From contig NZ_FOAI01000022.1 in assembly GCF_900109705.1 (NCBI RefSeq), positions 1 to 33,671 on the forward strand: 33,671 nucleotides of DNA, given 5' to 3'. The translations under genes and the position numbers were made by a program. Shown in pieces: positions 1-7,044 of the stretch. Source of the DNA: Roseivivax marinus (GTDB taxonomy: Bacteria > Pseudomonadota > Alphaproteobacteria > Rhodobacterales > Rhodobacteraceae). The notes under the pieces were generated by a model. That model did not search any database. It was given only the letters and a program-made list of their open reading frames with translations, and had not been told where the DNA came from. Position 1 is the stretch's first letter. The number at the start of each line of letters is the position of its first letter.

Positions 1-92
1 GCGACCCGCTACGACAAGACGGCGGAAAGCTTCCTCGGCTTCATTGACATCACGTCGATCCGTCTCTGGATCCGCCATTTGTCAACATGACC
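1..92 (+). mobile_element. Right end of an IS5-family (IS427-like) element with transposase C-terminus
   Basis: Codons 1-90 read as the last 29 residues of an IS5-family transposase (RYDKTAESF and FIDITSIRLW, stop at 88-90). The same ending is encoded by a degraded copy at 17487-17569. The DNA ends in the inverted-repeat sequence CATTTGTCAACATGACC at 92, followed by TA, which fits the two-base TA target duplication of the IS427 group. The left end of a similar element, in the same orientation, starts at 33579. The 5' part of the gene lies outside the window. Confidence 0.8.
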
Positions 93-286
93 TAGTGCGT
101 ATGCGCAGACGAGGAATGGTAAAGTTTTACTTTTCCAAAAATATAGAGATATCTGAGGCATTGTCGTTCCTGTCTTTGTGCGCCGACCCGCAATAAGAAC
201 AAATAGTGAGGCAATAATATGGTTTATCCGTGGGCTTGATCTTGTGATCTTGTGATCTTGGTGTCTGTTGCATTGAGCGGTAGGGC

Positions 287-424
287 TTACGGGCCTGGAC
301 ACCGCTCGCGGTAATCGTTGCGCTGCGCCAGGCGTTCGGCCGCAAAGTCGATCATCTCCCGAAGAAGATCCGCATCGCCGCTCCTCTCCACGAGCTCTCT
401 CAGGTCCATCATGGCTTTGGTCAT
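287..424 (-). pseudogene. IS256-family transposase, N-terminal remnant
   Basis: Read from an ATG at 424, this frame gives 45 residues beginning MTKAMMDLRELVERSGDADL and continuing LLREMIDFAAERLAQRND. That matches, from memory, the start of IS256-family transposases. The usual segment between FAAERL and LAQRNGYR is missing and the frame ends at TAA 287-289, so this is a short, internally deleted relic. A C-terminal IS256 relic lies at 11695-11834 in the same orientation; whether they come from one element cannot be told from the sequence. Confidence 0.6.
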
Positions 425-534
425 CTGGGTCGTCCCTTGGTTCAGATTGGCTTTTGCAACCCGACCCTACCGAGAAACCCGATGACCGCCTCAGCTAGAC
501 CACGCCCCGGGACATGACCCTCCTGTTTCTTAAC

Positions 535-543
535 TTATCCACA
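535..543 (+). promoter_or_regulatory. DnaA box
   Basis: TTATCCACA, an exact match to the classical DnaA-binding 9-mer, about 100 bases upstream of the first iteron. Confidence 0.7.
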
Positions 544-563
544 GGGATCAGGCTGGGAGCGGG

Positions 564-592
564 GTGTTAATAAGGTGTTAAGTAGGTGTTAA
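564..592 (+). repeat. Three 11-bp-spaced gtgttaa repeats in the origin
   Basis: GTGTTAA occurs at 564, 575 and 586, exactly one helical turn apart, at the border between the DnaA box and the A+T-rich stretch. Such A+T-rich tandem repeats beside a DnaA box often form the melting region of an origin; that role is inferred. Confidence 0.6.
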
Positions 593-646
593 GGCATTTC
601 GAATCGCTGTTTTCGTTAATATTTTCATAAAGTTACACATACGCCC

Positions 647-712
647 CGTGTGTAAAGTGGTGATTCGGCGTGTGTAAAGTGGTGATTCGGCGTGTGCAAA
701 GTGGTGATTCGA
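647..712 (+). repeat. Iteron array 1: three tandem 22-bp repeats
   Basis: Three head-to-tail 22-bp units start at 647, 669 and 691. They share the core cgtgtgtaaagtggtgattc; the third has C for T at the seventh base. The spacing of two helical turns puts all cores on one face of the DNA. These are the expected binding sites of the RPA-type initiator encoded from 901. Confidence 0.85.
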
Positions 713-790
713 AGCGTCAGGCCGGCAACACCTCTCAGCTGTTCCAGTCCCGAGGAGATCCAGCGTGATAGCGGTTTAAAAAGGGCGGTC

Positions 791-886
791 CGTGTGTAAT
801 GTGTCGTTCCAATCGTGTGTAAAGTGTCGTTTTCCCTTGGCCGTGTGTGAAGTGTCGTTGTAGAGATGTCTGTGTGTGAAGTGTCG
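791..886 (+). repeat. Iteron array 2: four irregularly spaced repeats overlapping the repA leader
   Basis: Copies of cgtgtgtRaagtgtcgtt start at 791, 814, 842 and 870 with uneven spacing (23, 28 and 28 bases). They share the left half of the array-1 unit but carry gtgtcgtt instead of gtggtgatt. The last copy ends 14 bases before the repA start codon, so initiator bound here would also block repA transcription; autoregulation is an inference. Confidence 0.75.
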
Positions 887-900
887 AAAGGCTATGACCG

Positions 901-1932
901 ATGACGATCAACTACCCGCTCCTGCCGGATCGTCACCCACAGGGAGATTTCTTCGTCTGCGACATCCTCGACACGGCACCGAAAGGGGATGTCGGATCGA
1001 TGGAGCATCCGATCTTCTCGCTCTCGACTAAGCCGGACACACGCCCCCGGCGCTACGAGCACAACGGTATGACGATCGAGATCAAACCCTCGGTCGATGG
1101 TCTCGCGACAGTCCATGATCGAGACGTTCTGATCTACTGTATCTCCAGTCTCATAAAGGGCATGAACGAGGGCAAGGAGCCCCAGCAGGTCATCCGTTTC
1201 CATGCCTCCGACCTTCTGAAAGCCACGAACCGCATGACCACGGGGCGCGGCTACACGCTCCTGAAAGCCGCGATGGAGCGGTTGGCCGGCACGCGCATCT
1301 CGACCAACATTACCACCGGTGGACAGGAGGTCTTCGAGACCTTTGGTCTGATCGAACGCGCTAGGATCGTGCGGGAGACGCGCGATGGGCGCATGCAGGA
1401 AGTGGAGGTCAAGCTCTCGGACTGGGTCTTCAACGCGATCCGAGCCCAAGAGGTGCTGACCCTCTCGCGGGAGTATTTCCGCCTGCGCAAACCGCTCGAG
1501 CGGCGCATCTACGAGCTGGCACGAAAGCATTGCGGCCGTCAGCGGGAGTGGCGGATCAATCTTAGCCTTCTCCAGAAGAAATGTGGCTCCGGGTCTTCCC
1601 CGCGCGAATTCCGCCGCCTGGTCGCGGCGATCGCGCACGAGGACAAGGAATACGGCCATATGCCCGACTACGAGATTCGCTTCGATGAAGATCGGGATCT
1701 GATGGTGGTGCGCAGCCGCGGCACGGTCGGCCCGGAGGTTTCGACAGCTGCCGCGGACATCCCGGAGCTGGACCCGGACGTCTACGAGATGGCCAGAGAG
1801 GCGGCCCCGGGCTGGGATGTGCGCATGATCGAAAGCGAGTGGCGTCGCTGGGCCACGGACACCCCGCGCAATCCCGAGATGGCTTTCCTGGGTTTTTGCC
1901 GGAAATGGAGCGACACGCGCGGACGCCCATGA
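901..1932 (+). CDS. repA: Plasmid replication initiator, RPA family
   Basis: A 343-residue protein of the replication initiator protein A (RPA) type. The N-terminal pattern RHPQGDFFVCDILD followed by MEHPIFSLSTKPD (about residues 12-46) is characteristic of these alphaproteobacterial initiators. The middle, roughly residues 60-270, should form the winged-helix DNA-binding part, with the conserved REYFRLRKPLERRIYELARK helix near 190-210. Length is normal for the family. The frame is closed by a stop at 895-897, so ATG 901 is the first possible start; AAAGG lies about 9 bases upstream. It would bind the two iteron arrays just upstream to start replication and probably to repress its own gene. 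It is convergent with the partition genes. The compatibility group cannot be fixed by eye. Confidence 0.92.
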   Translation: MTINYPLLPDRHPQGDFFVCDILDTAPKGDVGSMEHPIFSLSTKPDTRPRRYEHNGMTIEIKPSVDGLATVHDRDVLIYCISSLIKGMNEGKEPQQVIRFHASDLLKATNRMTTGRGYTLLKAAMERLAGTRISTNITTGGQEVFETFGLIERARIVRETRDGRMQEVEVKLSDWVFNAIRAQEVLTLSREYFRLRKPLERRIYELARKHCGRQREWRINLSLLQKKCGSGSSPREFRRLVAAIAHEDKEYGHMPDYEIRFDEDRDLMVVRSRGTVGPEVSTAAADIPELDPDVYEMAREAAPGWDVRMIESEWRRWATDTPRNPEMAFLGFCRKWSDTRGRP

Positions 1933-2150
1933 ACAGGTGGCCAGGCGCGGAGTGCGGGAAGCGTCTGCTTGTTCGAAGGCATCGCCTACGTCTGCATCGT
2001 CCAGGTTGCAGATTTCGGGGGATCCGGAACCAGAAGTGTGAAAGAAATCATCTCCTGCAAATGATTGCGCACTGGTTTTGGGAAGTTGGCTCGCCGAACA
2101 GAGCAGGTGCACAAAGCCCCCGCCCTGCGGCGGAACCAGAACGGCCGATC

Positions 2151-2426
2151 TCAGTCCCGTCTTTCGTACGCGTCCATCAGTATCGATAGCATGTCAGCAT
2201 AGGTGCGGCGATCGTCCTTGCAGAGCTTCCGGAAGCGCGCGAGCACGTCGAGCGGAGCCTTGATGCTGATCTGACCATCGCGGACAGGTTCGCGGCTCGG
2301 CCACCGCTCCGGGGAGGTTTCGGTAACGGGACGCTCGGCCTCTTGTTCCTGCCGGGCTTCGTTCCGAGGTTCGCCCCCTGCCCTCTCGAACTGCTGTAAC
2401 CGGCTGAGATCAAGCGACCGCGGCAT
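2151..2426 (-). CDS. Small ParA-partner protein, ribbon-helix-helix-like (ParB role)
   Basis: A 91-residue basic/acidic protein starting MPRSLDLSRLQQFERAGGEP. The N-terminal half is charged and probably disordered. The C-terminal 45 residues (ISIKAPLDVLARFRKLCKD, then YADMLSILMDAYE) look like a ribbon-helix-helix fold: a short strand followed by two helices. The start codon lies inside the 3' end of parA (17-base overlap), so the two are co-translated. Small RHH proteins after parA commonly act as the centromere-binding partner in type Ib-like partition systems, and may also repress the operon. The frame stays open further upstream inside parA, but that extension is a parA shadow. Function is inferred from fold and position. 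Confidence 0.75.
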   Translation of the reverse strand: MPRSLDLSRLQQFERAGGEPRNEARQEQEAERPVTETSPERWPSREPVRDGQISIKAPLDVLARFRKLCKDDRRTYADMLSILMDAYERRD

Positions 2427-3087
2427 GGCGTGTCTCCTCGAGCATGTCGACGACCTCGGCGGCGAACGCCTGGGCGTTGGCAATGGCCTTGTCGATCCCG
2501 TTGACCTCGGCTGGATCCAGCTGCCGCAACCCGCCACCGGAATTATGGAGAGAAGAGAATGCCGTACGGCGGTGCAGCTCCGTGTCGAAGACACGCGTGG
2601 CGGAGCGCAGCTCGGTGTTGATGTGTTTCTCGAGCTTGCTCTTCACCGCCGCGTTCGTTCGCGCGAAGAGGACGGCAGCGGGGATCGGTCGCCGTCGCGC
2701 CCGTCCTTCCATGGCGATCTGCGCGAGTGTTTCGATAGCTTCGTCGGCATCCTGTTGTTCGTCGCCCGTGGGAACAATGACGAGGTCGGACTCCGAGATG
2801 GAAAACGATGTCAGGCGAGACGCAGAGCCTTCGAGGTCGATCAGGACGAACGACGCGCGCTCTTTCGCGGCGGCGATCTCGTCCTGGATCTCGCGCTCTC
2901 CCTTGCTGGCAATCACTTCGATCCGACCCGGAGTGCGGGAGAGACCCGCCCATCGGGTCAGCCGACCTGCCGGATCCGCATCGATGAGGATGACATCCGT
3001 TCCCTGAGCCAGTTCGGTTGCGAGAATGATAGCTGACGTGGTTTTGCCGGCGCCGCCTTTGGACGACGCAAATGAGATGACCGGCAT
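2410..3087 (-). CDS. parA: ParA-type plasmid partition ATPase
   Basis: A 225-residue MinD/ParA ATPase. The deviant Walker A motif KGGAGKTT is at residues 10-17, DADPAGR follows near 40, and LIDLEGSAS is the switch/Walker B region. It would form ATP-dependent patterns on nucleoid DNA to segregate the plasmid. The small size and lack of an N-terminal helix-turn-helix fit the type Ib class. An upstream in-frame ATG at 3129 would add 14 residues, but ATG 3087 has AAAGG 7 bases ahead and starts the protein at the usual PVISFASSKGG, so it is preferred. The downstream partner overlaps its 3' end. The upstream stretch 3130-3270 is rich in short palindromes and is the likely operator or centromere. 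Confidence 0.92.
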   Translation of the reverse strand: MPVISFASSKGGAGKTTSAIILATELAQGTDVILIDADPAGRLTRWAGLSRTPGRIEVIASKGEREIQDEIAAAKERASFVLIDLEGSASRLTSFSISESDLVIVPTGDEQQDADEAIETLAQIAMEGRARRRPIPAAVLFARTNAAVKSKLEKHINTELRSATRVFDTELHRRTAFSSLHNSGGGLRQLDPAEVNGIDKAIANAQAFAAEVVDMLEETRHAAVA

Positions 3088-3212
3088 TGAACTGCCTTTC
3101 TGTTTGCTGCTCGTGGGTTGAGTATCCATGGCAGGCCCTGCCTAGGGAAGACCTAGCTTCCCTATCTACGCCATGACTAGGAATGGTTGTGACTGCCCTG
3201 CCATGCGTAGAG

Positions 3213-3263
3213 TACCGTACCGTAGCATACCGTAAGGTATGACATGGTACCTGAAGATACCTT
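3213..3263. promoter_or_regulatory. Candidate par centromere/operator
   Basis: Upstream of parA there are three direct copies of taccgta (3213, 3218, 3228; the first two overlap). They are followed by a nested palindrome: aaggtat (3234-3240) pairs with atacctt (3257-3263), and ggtacc (3246-3251) lies between them. Clustered short repeats directly upstream of parA are where type Ib partition systems carry their centromere and autoregulatory operator. Binding by the small RHH-like protein is inferred. Confidence 0.45.
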
Positions 3264-3374
3264 AACTGTCTCAAAGCATTCACGGTACGCCAAACCAGAG
3301 GGCGAATGAGACGGTTACGGTGCCCCTGGACAGCAGCATGCATGGCCGGTTGCGGAGATCACCTGGTGCTGGGG

Positions 3375-3608
3375 TTAGTTGTCTTGATCCTGGATAAGCC
3401 AGTTTTTCTCGGCGATGGTCTCTGCGTACTTGGCTGGAGCGTCGATCTCGATTTTTGAGATCCATAGGTAGCCAAGCTCGTGCTGATCCAGCGTATCCCA
3501 AGCCTGCTGAGCCTTTTCCCGGGTCGAATAGCAGCCCAGTACAGCTTGGCCTTCCCAAGGCAGAAACTCCGCCAGTACAAACACTGCCTGTCCCAAAGCA
3601 CCTCCCAT
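3375..3608 (-). CDS. Small conserved-looking protein of unknown function
   Basis: A 77-residue frame with the segment LPWEGQAVLGCYSTREKAQQ, then WDTLDQHELGYLWISKIEID and a C-terminal WLIQDQDN. The pattern of a strand, 'G.YSTREKAQ' helix and a closing strand ending in IEID resembles small proteins that monitor or bind something unknown (DUF7336-like from memory, not checked). A GTG eight codons in (VFVLAEFLP) is an alternative start, since family members usually begin at that strand. It stands alone between the par region and the phasin block. Amino-acid composition is balanced, unlike the other short frames nearby, which is the main reason to accept it. Confidence 0.5.
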   Translation of the reverse strand: MGGALGQAVFVLAEFLPWEGQAVLGCYSTREKAQQAWDTLDQHELGYLWISKIEIDAPAKYAETIAEKNWLIQDQDN

Positions 3609-3867
3609 TTGCTTGGACGCAGGTGGAGGCTCTCATCCTGTTGCTGACAGGCCAAGCTATTTTTTCATGAAAGACGCAATGACGCGTCGAGACGCCTCTT
3701 CCCAACAGCTATCATGCGACGGTCCCGTCGCTCGGCCGGGGAGGATTAAAGCGATTAAGACAGACTCTAGGTCGCCAGATACTGCGTTTATGGGCCAGTG
3801 GCTTGGTTGTGACATTCAAGGCGCACATCAAAAGCAGCCGCACAGGCCTGGGTAACATCCAGACAGC

Positions 3868-3898
3868 AAAACAGCGGGTCCAGTGGACCCGCTGTTTT
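3868..3898 (-). terminator. Rho-independent terminator of phasin gene 1
   Basis: acagcgggtcca (3871-3882) and tggacccgctgt (3884-3895) are perfect 12-base complements with A/T runs on both outer sides. It lies 30 bases past the stop of the minus-strand phasin gene and could work in both directions. A hairpin of the same design follows phasin gene 2. Confidence 0.85.
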
Positions 3899-3926
3899 GT
3901 CGTTGTTCGCAGACCTCTCCTCGGCC

Positions 3927-4358
3927 TTACGCGGCCTTGTTGGCGGCCGAGGTTGCCTTCTCAGCGGCACCTTGCACGTTCGTGGCAGCCTTCTGGCCCA
4001 TGTCCTCACCGGCTTTGGTGGCCAGCTCAGTGGCTTCGGTCGCCGTGTTCTGGATCACGGTGGCAAAAGCCTGCGCAGTGCGCATGAAGAGATCCATCTG
4101 CTTCTGAGCGAAGTCGCTGTACGCCTTGCCGTAATCAGCCGGCTCGTCGCGCACCTGGGCCACCTCACGCAGGTTCGAGAACGCTTCCCTGGCGGTCTCG
4201 CTGGCGATGTCGGTGGAGCGGGTTGCTGCATCCGTGGTGAGCGCGGTCATGCGCTCGGCCGTCTGCGCCCATGTCTTTGCAGTGTCCTGGTAGCCCTGCA
4301 CGTTGAAGAGGCTCTGCAGGTCTTGAGCTGCGGATTTGGTGTTCTGCTTCGTAGCCAT
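3927..4358 (-). CDS. phaP: Phasin (PHA granule-associated protein), copy 1
   Basis: A 143-residue phasin-family protein (Phasin_2 type) that coats polyhydroxyalkanoate granules in the cytoplasm. It is almost entirely helical and rich in A, T, Q and E. Typical segments are QDLQSLFNVQGYQDTAKTWA (about 12-31) and DYGKAYSDFAQKQMDLFMRT (about 75-94); the tail is a low-complexity alanine/lysine stretch. The start ATG is preceded by AAAGGAG about 7 bases away. It differs from copy 2 (6173-6604) at only 8 of 143 residues. A PhaR-like palindrome lies 67 bases upstream and a strong terminator follows. No PHA synthase or PhaR gene is in the window, so it must work with chromosomal PHA genes. Confidence 0.9.
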   Translation of the reverse strand: MATKQNTKSAAQDLQSLFNVQGYQDTAKTWAQTAERMTALTTDAATRSTDIASETAREAFSNLREVAQVRDEPADYGKAYSDFAQKQMDLFMRTAQAFATVIQNTATEATELATKAGEDMGQKAATNVQGAAEKATSAANKAA

Positions 4359-4424
4359 GTCGGGTCTCCTTTCGAAGAAGATGCTGTCTCGATGGCGCCC
4401 TTTGCGCCGTTAACTTTCATATCA

Positions 4425-4439
4425 TGCTGCAGCGCGGCA
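4425..4439. promoter_or_regulatory. PhaR-like operator, imperfect, upstream of phasin 1
   Basis: tgctgcagcgcggca sits 67 bases from the phasin start. The Paracoccus-type PhaR repressor is known to bind CTGC-N3/4-GCAG; here the core is CTGC-agc-GCGG, one mismatch. The equivalent site of copy 2 is perfect. Binding is inferred. Confidence 0.45.
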
Positions 4440-4649
4440 TTTTCAATGGGTCGATCTGACGGCACCCGAATTTTCTTAGATTTGGAAAGCACTTATTAGG
4501 CGTCATCCAGAGTGAGCGAGCCGAGCTGCTCGGCCAAGAGGGCAGGGGGCTAGAAGCAGGAGCGAGAAGACACGACGCGATCGGTGGGGCGTTCAGGTGC
4601 CATCATCCACGCCTATGGTGCCAGAGGTCTTTTTTCTTGACGGGTTTGC

Positions 4650-4890
4650 CAGAGGTGACGTCAGAATGCGTCATTTCGTGGGGGAGCGTGGAGGCGATCG
4701 TGCCGCCTTCATGTATTCCCTGATCGTCACCGCCAAGATGAACGACATCGACCCGCAGGCTTGGCTCGCCGATGTCTTGGCTCGGCTACCCGGAACGACC
4801 GCCTCCCGGGTGTCGGAACTGCTGCCTTGGAACTGGCAGAAATCGGAGCACCAAATCGCGGCATGACCGCGGCCTACGCCGGATGCTTAC
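4650..4890 (+). pseudogene. IS66-family transposase, C-terminal remnant with right inverted repeat
   Basis: The last 75 or so codons (to 4866) read VRMRHFVGERGGDRAAFMYS, LIVTAKMNDIDPQAWLADVL and ELLPWNW, the highly conserved end of IS66 TnpC. The DNA then runs to gccggatgcttac at 4890, which looks like the IS66 terminal repeat (GTAAGC in the other strand). Everything upstream (tnpA, tnpB, most of tnpC) is missing, and the exact left limit of homology is uncertain. It is a relic placed between the two phasin copies next to the kinase gene, which may have arrived with it. Confidence 0.75.
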
Positions 4891-4981
4891 CATGTCTCTC
4901 CATCACTCTCAGTCGACTGGTCTCACTTCACGCCTATTGGGTTTGGCTTGACGGGCTTCTGAGCTTGAATAAGCTCGTTCG

Positions 4982-5950
4982 ATGGAAGTTGCTACGACTA
5001 GTAAAATAAGTGCTCCGCCTTGGGTGGCAGAGCTACTCGCAGAGGCGGGGCTTGGTTCAGGCTTACAAGTCGCTCCACTATCAACCAGCCAAAACAAGCT
5101 ATCCAAGACGGAGATCTATCAGATCCTACATGGGACTGAGTGCGTAGCATTAGCAAAACGTCAGTTAGGGCAAGATGCGCTAAAAAGAGAGGCTGCTGAG
5201 ACAGAGGCCTGTATCACAGCAGCTTCCGTGTTCGCAGACTGCGAAGGCATGTCTGCGCCTGACGTGCTTGCAGTTCGGCGAGACGGCGGCTTCCTGCTAA
5301 GAGCATTGGTCGGCACACCGGCTAATCTTGCATTTTCGCGCAGCGATCGCGCGTTACGCTCTGAGCAAATCCGCCGGGTGGCATATGCTTTGGGCATCCT
5401 TCATCGCAGTGAACCCGTAAGCATGGCTCCGTACACGCTTGGAAAGCGTATTCTAAGGGTCAGGATGCGTCTCAAGCACTTCCGCGAAAACCCACCAAAT
5501 TGGGAGCCGGGCTGGACGGACGTGATGTACCGCCTCGCTTGTCATGCGCTTACAAAGTACGACAGTATTAGCGGAAAAATGCGTTGCCAGACAGTTCAGC
5601 ATGGAGACCTGACACCGGGAAATATCTTGATAAATTCCCATCACGTAGGACTTGTAGATTTTGAGCACTTCGGACGGAATTGGCAAGTTAATGATGCTGC
5701 AACATTGCTCGACCGCCTTACGATGTTATGCCCGTTTAAAGGGGTTCAGATGAGCAATAACGTCATGTTCGACCCAGCAGACGTTAGTGCTTTCGCGGAA
5801 GGGTATGGAGAAGACCCTACCACACATAAAGAGTTTGATGTGTTTGCCTGCTTTGAGTTGGTCGCACGCATATTTGCCGCGGCTGAGAGACAGTCGAAGG
5901 AGCCTTTATTGTTGCTCCGAACCGCTAAGCGGGCGCTGAATGTTTGCTGA
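4982..5950 (+). CDS. Aminoglycoside phosphotransferase/choline kinase-like (APH family) protein
   Basis: A 322-residue member of the APH kinase-like superfamily. The catalytic loop HGDLTPGN is at residues 207-214 and the metal-binding motif is VDFEHF near 225-230, with DAATLLDRL just after. The N-terminal lobe is less clear; LAKR near 57-60 may carry the ATP-contacting lysine. The substrate is unknown: families with this fold phosphorylate aminoglycosides, choline, homoserine or sugars, and there is no motif here that singles out an antibiotic-resistance enzyme. The base composition is visibly lower in G+C than neighbouring genes, and the gene lies between an IS66 relic and a repeated phasin, which suggests acquisition by transfer. 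No clear ribosome-binding site is visible before ATG 4982. Confidence 0.75.
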   Translation: MEVATTSKISAPPWVAELLAEAGLGSGLQVAPLSTSQNKLSKTEIYQILHGTECVALAKRQLGQDALKREAAETEACITAASVFADCEGMSAPDVLAVRRDGGFLLRALVGTPANLAFSRSDRALRSEQIRRVAYALGILHRSEPVSMAPYTLGKRILRVRMRLKHFRENPPNWEPGWTDVMYRLACHALTKYDSISGKMRCQTVQHGDLTPGNILINSHHVGLVDFEHFGRNWQVNDAATLLDRLTMLCPFKGVQMSNNVMFDPADVSAFAEGYGEDPTTHKEFDVFACFELVARIFAAAERQSKEPLLLLRTAKRALNVC

Positions 5951-6113
5951 TGCGGTGTCTTAACAAATCCAGAGCAGCGATGCGGTCGCGCAAGGTCTCA
6001 AACTCTTGTCTTTCGAAGTCACCTGAACATCGTGGCGGACAACAGATCGCACCATTCGTCATGCTCCGCGTCTAAGATCCGAGGGTAGGAGCGACGCGAT
6101 CCCCTGACAGCAG

Positions 6114-6140
6114 AGTGGCGGGTCCCGAGGACCCGCCACT
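6114..6140 (-). terminator. Rho-independent terminator of phasin gene 2
   Basis: agtggcgggtcc (6114-6125) and ggacccgccact (6129-6140) form a perfect 12-bp stem with a 3-base loop, 33 bases beyond the stop of the minus-strand phasin gene. It has the same plan as the hairpin after copy 1, though the sequence differs. Confidence 0.75.
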
Positions 6141-6172
6141 TGTCGTTGATCTTGCTTTCGGACCGGTTGGCC

Positions 6173-6604
6173 TTATGCAGCCTTGTTCGCGGCCGAGGTT
6201 GCCTTCTCAGCGGCACCTTGCACGTTTGCAGTGGCTTTCTGGGCCATGTCCTCACCGGCTTTGGAGGCCAACTCGGTGGCTTCGGTCGCCGTGTTCTGGC
6301 TCACGGTCGCGAAGGCCTGCACCGTGCGCATGAAGAGATCCATCTGCTTCTGAGCGAAGTCGCTGTACGCCTTGCCGTAATCAGCCGGCTCGTCGCGCAC
6401 CTGGGCCACCTCACGCAGGTTCGAGAACGCTTCCCTGGCGGTCTCGCTGGCGATGTCGGTGGAGCGGGTTGCTGCATCCGTGGTGAGTGCGGTCATGCGC
6501 TCGGCCGTCTGCGCCCATGTCTTTGCAGTGTCTTGGTAGCCCTGCACGTTGAAGAGGCTCTGCAGGTCTTGCGCTGCGAATTTAGTGGTCTGCTTCGTGG
6601 CCAT
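6173..6604 (-). CDS. phaP: Phasin (PHA granule-associated protein), copy 2
   Basis: A 143-residue phasin, 135 of 143 residues identical to copy 1. Substitutions are limited to the first ten residues (N6T, S9F) and the region from the LFMRT motif to the alanine-rich tail. The nucleotide match extends through the ribosome-binding site (AAGGAGACCCGAC before the ATG), the leader and the operator, so the duplicated unit is gene plus promoter. The PhaR-like palindrome at 6671-6685 is perfect in this copy, which may give tighter PHA-dependent control. The two copies are direct repeats about 2.2 kb apart, so recombination between them would delete the IS66 relic and the APH gene. Confidence 0.9.
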   Translation of the reverse strand: MATKQTTKFAAQDLQSLFNVQGYQDTAKTWAQTAERMTALTTDAATRSTDIASETAREAFSNLREVAQVRDEPADYGKAYSDFAQKQMDLFMRTVQAFATVSQNTATEATELASKAGEDMAQKATANVQGAAEKATSAANKAA

Positions 6605-6670
6605 GTCGGGTCTCCTTTTGAAGAAGATGATGTCTCGGTGGCGCCCTCTGCGCCGTTGACCTCTATGTGA

Positions 6671-6685
6671 TGCTGCAGTGCAGCA
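6671..6685. promoter_or_regulatory. PhaR-like operator, perfect palindrome, upstream of phasin 2
   Basis: tgctgcagtgcagca is a perfect 7+1+7 inverted repeat and contains CTGC-agt-GCAG, which fits the CTGC-N3/4-GCAG consensus reported for PhaR of Paracoccus. It lies 67 bases upstream of the phasin start, the same distance as in copy 1. Confidence 0.6.
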
Positions 6686-6745
6686 TTATCAAGGGGGCGA
6701 TCCGGACACGGCCAGATTCTCGAGATCGGAATGCTATCCGAAAGC

Positions 6746-7044
6746 TCACTCTGTGTGAGCGAGGCCAAGCTGCTTGGCCACGGCAGCGAGACGCCGGTCA
6801 CGCGACCAGAGCGTGGAGCCAGGGGCGAGCAGACACGATGCGAGCAGGGACACGTCCACATAACCAATGCCACGGCTCATGAGCTGTCGCGTCTCGATCA
6901 TGGCGCGAACCTCGGCCACGGTGGCGAGCGGTAGGGCAGGGAGATCGTCCAGCAGGCAATCTGACCCGCCTCGAGCCCGCGGGCTAGCTCTGCATCGCCC
7001 TGGCGCAGATGATCGATCCAGACCGACGTGTCGGCGAGGATCAT
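6746..7044 (-). pseudogene. vapC: VapC-type PIN-domain toxin with internal deletion and frameshift
   Basis: From ATG 7044 the frame reads MILADTSVWIDHLRQGDAEL and on to GLEAGQ, the start of a VapC PIN ribonuclease with its first catalytic aspartate (D5). It then loses frame. The next frame resumes at LLDDLPALPLATVAEV and runs to MSRGIGYVDVSLLAS, LWSRDRRLAAVA and a natural end at 6746. Compared with full VapC proteins, the segment of about 20-25 residues normally between 'EAGQ' and 'LLRDLP' (the FVIGELALG region) is missing, so an out-of-frame deletion has removed an active-site acid and joined two frames. The toxin should be dead. ATG overlaps the vapB stop (ATGA), the usual vapBC coupling. 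Confidence 0.75.

Larger units (their letters stand above)
530..895 (+). other. oriV: Probable plasmid replication origin (oriV)
   Basis: Immediately upstream of repA this stretch combines a consensus DnaA box (535-543), three 11-bp-spaced gtgttaa repeats (564-592), an A+T-rich segment (about 598-640) that could serve as the unwinding element, and two iteron arrays (647-712 and 791-886). This is the standard arrangement of iteron plasmids, where the initiator binds iterons to open the origin and to limit copy number. The features are seen directly; the origin function is inferred from their order and from the adjacent initiator gene. Confidence 0.8.

Noticed and set aside
647-886. Possible CRISPR array
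   Set aside because: The units are directly adjacent or separated by a few bases, with no unique spacers and a neighbouring initiator gene: these are iterons.
892-2112. A 406-codon open frame antisense to repA
   Set aside because: It is a by-product of the high third-position G+C of repA; composition is unnatural and no domain is recognisable.
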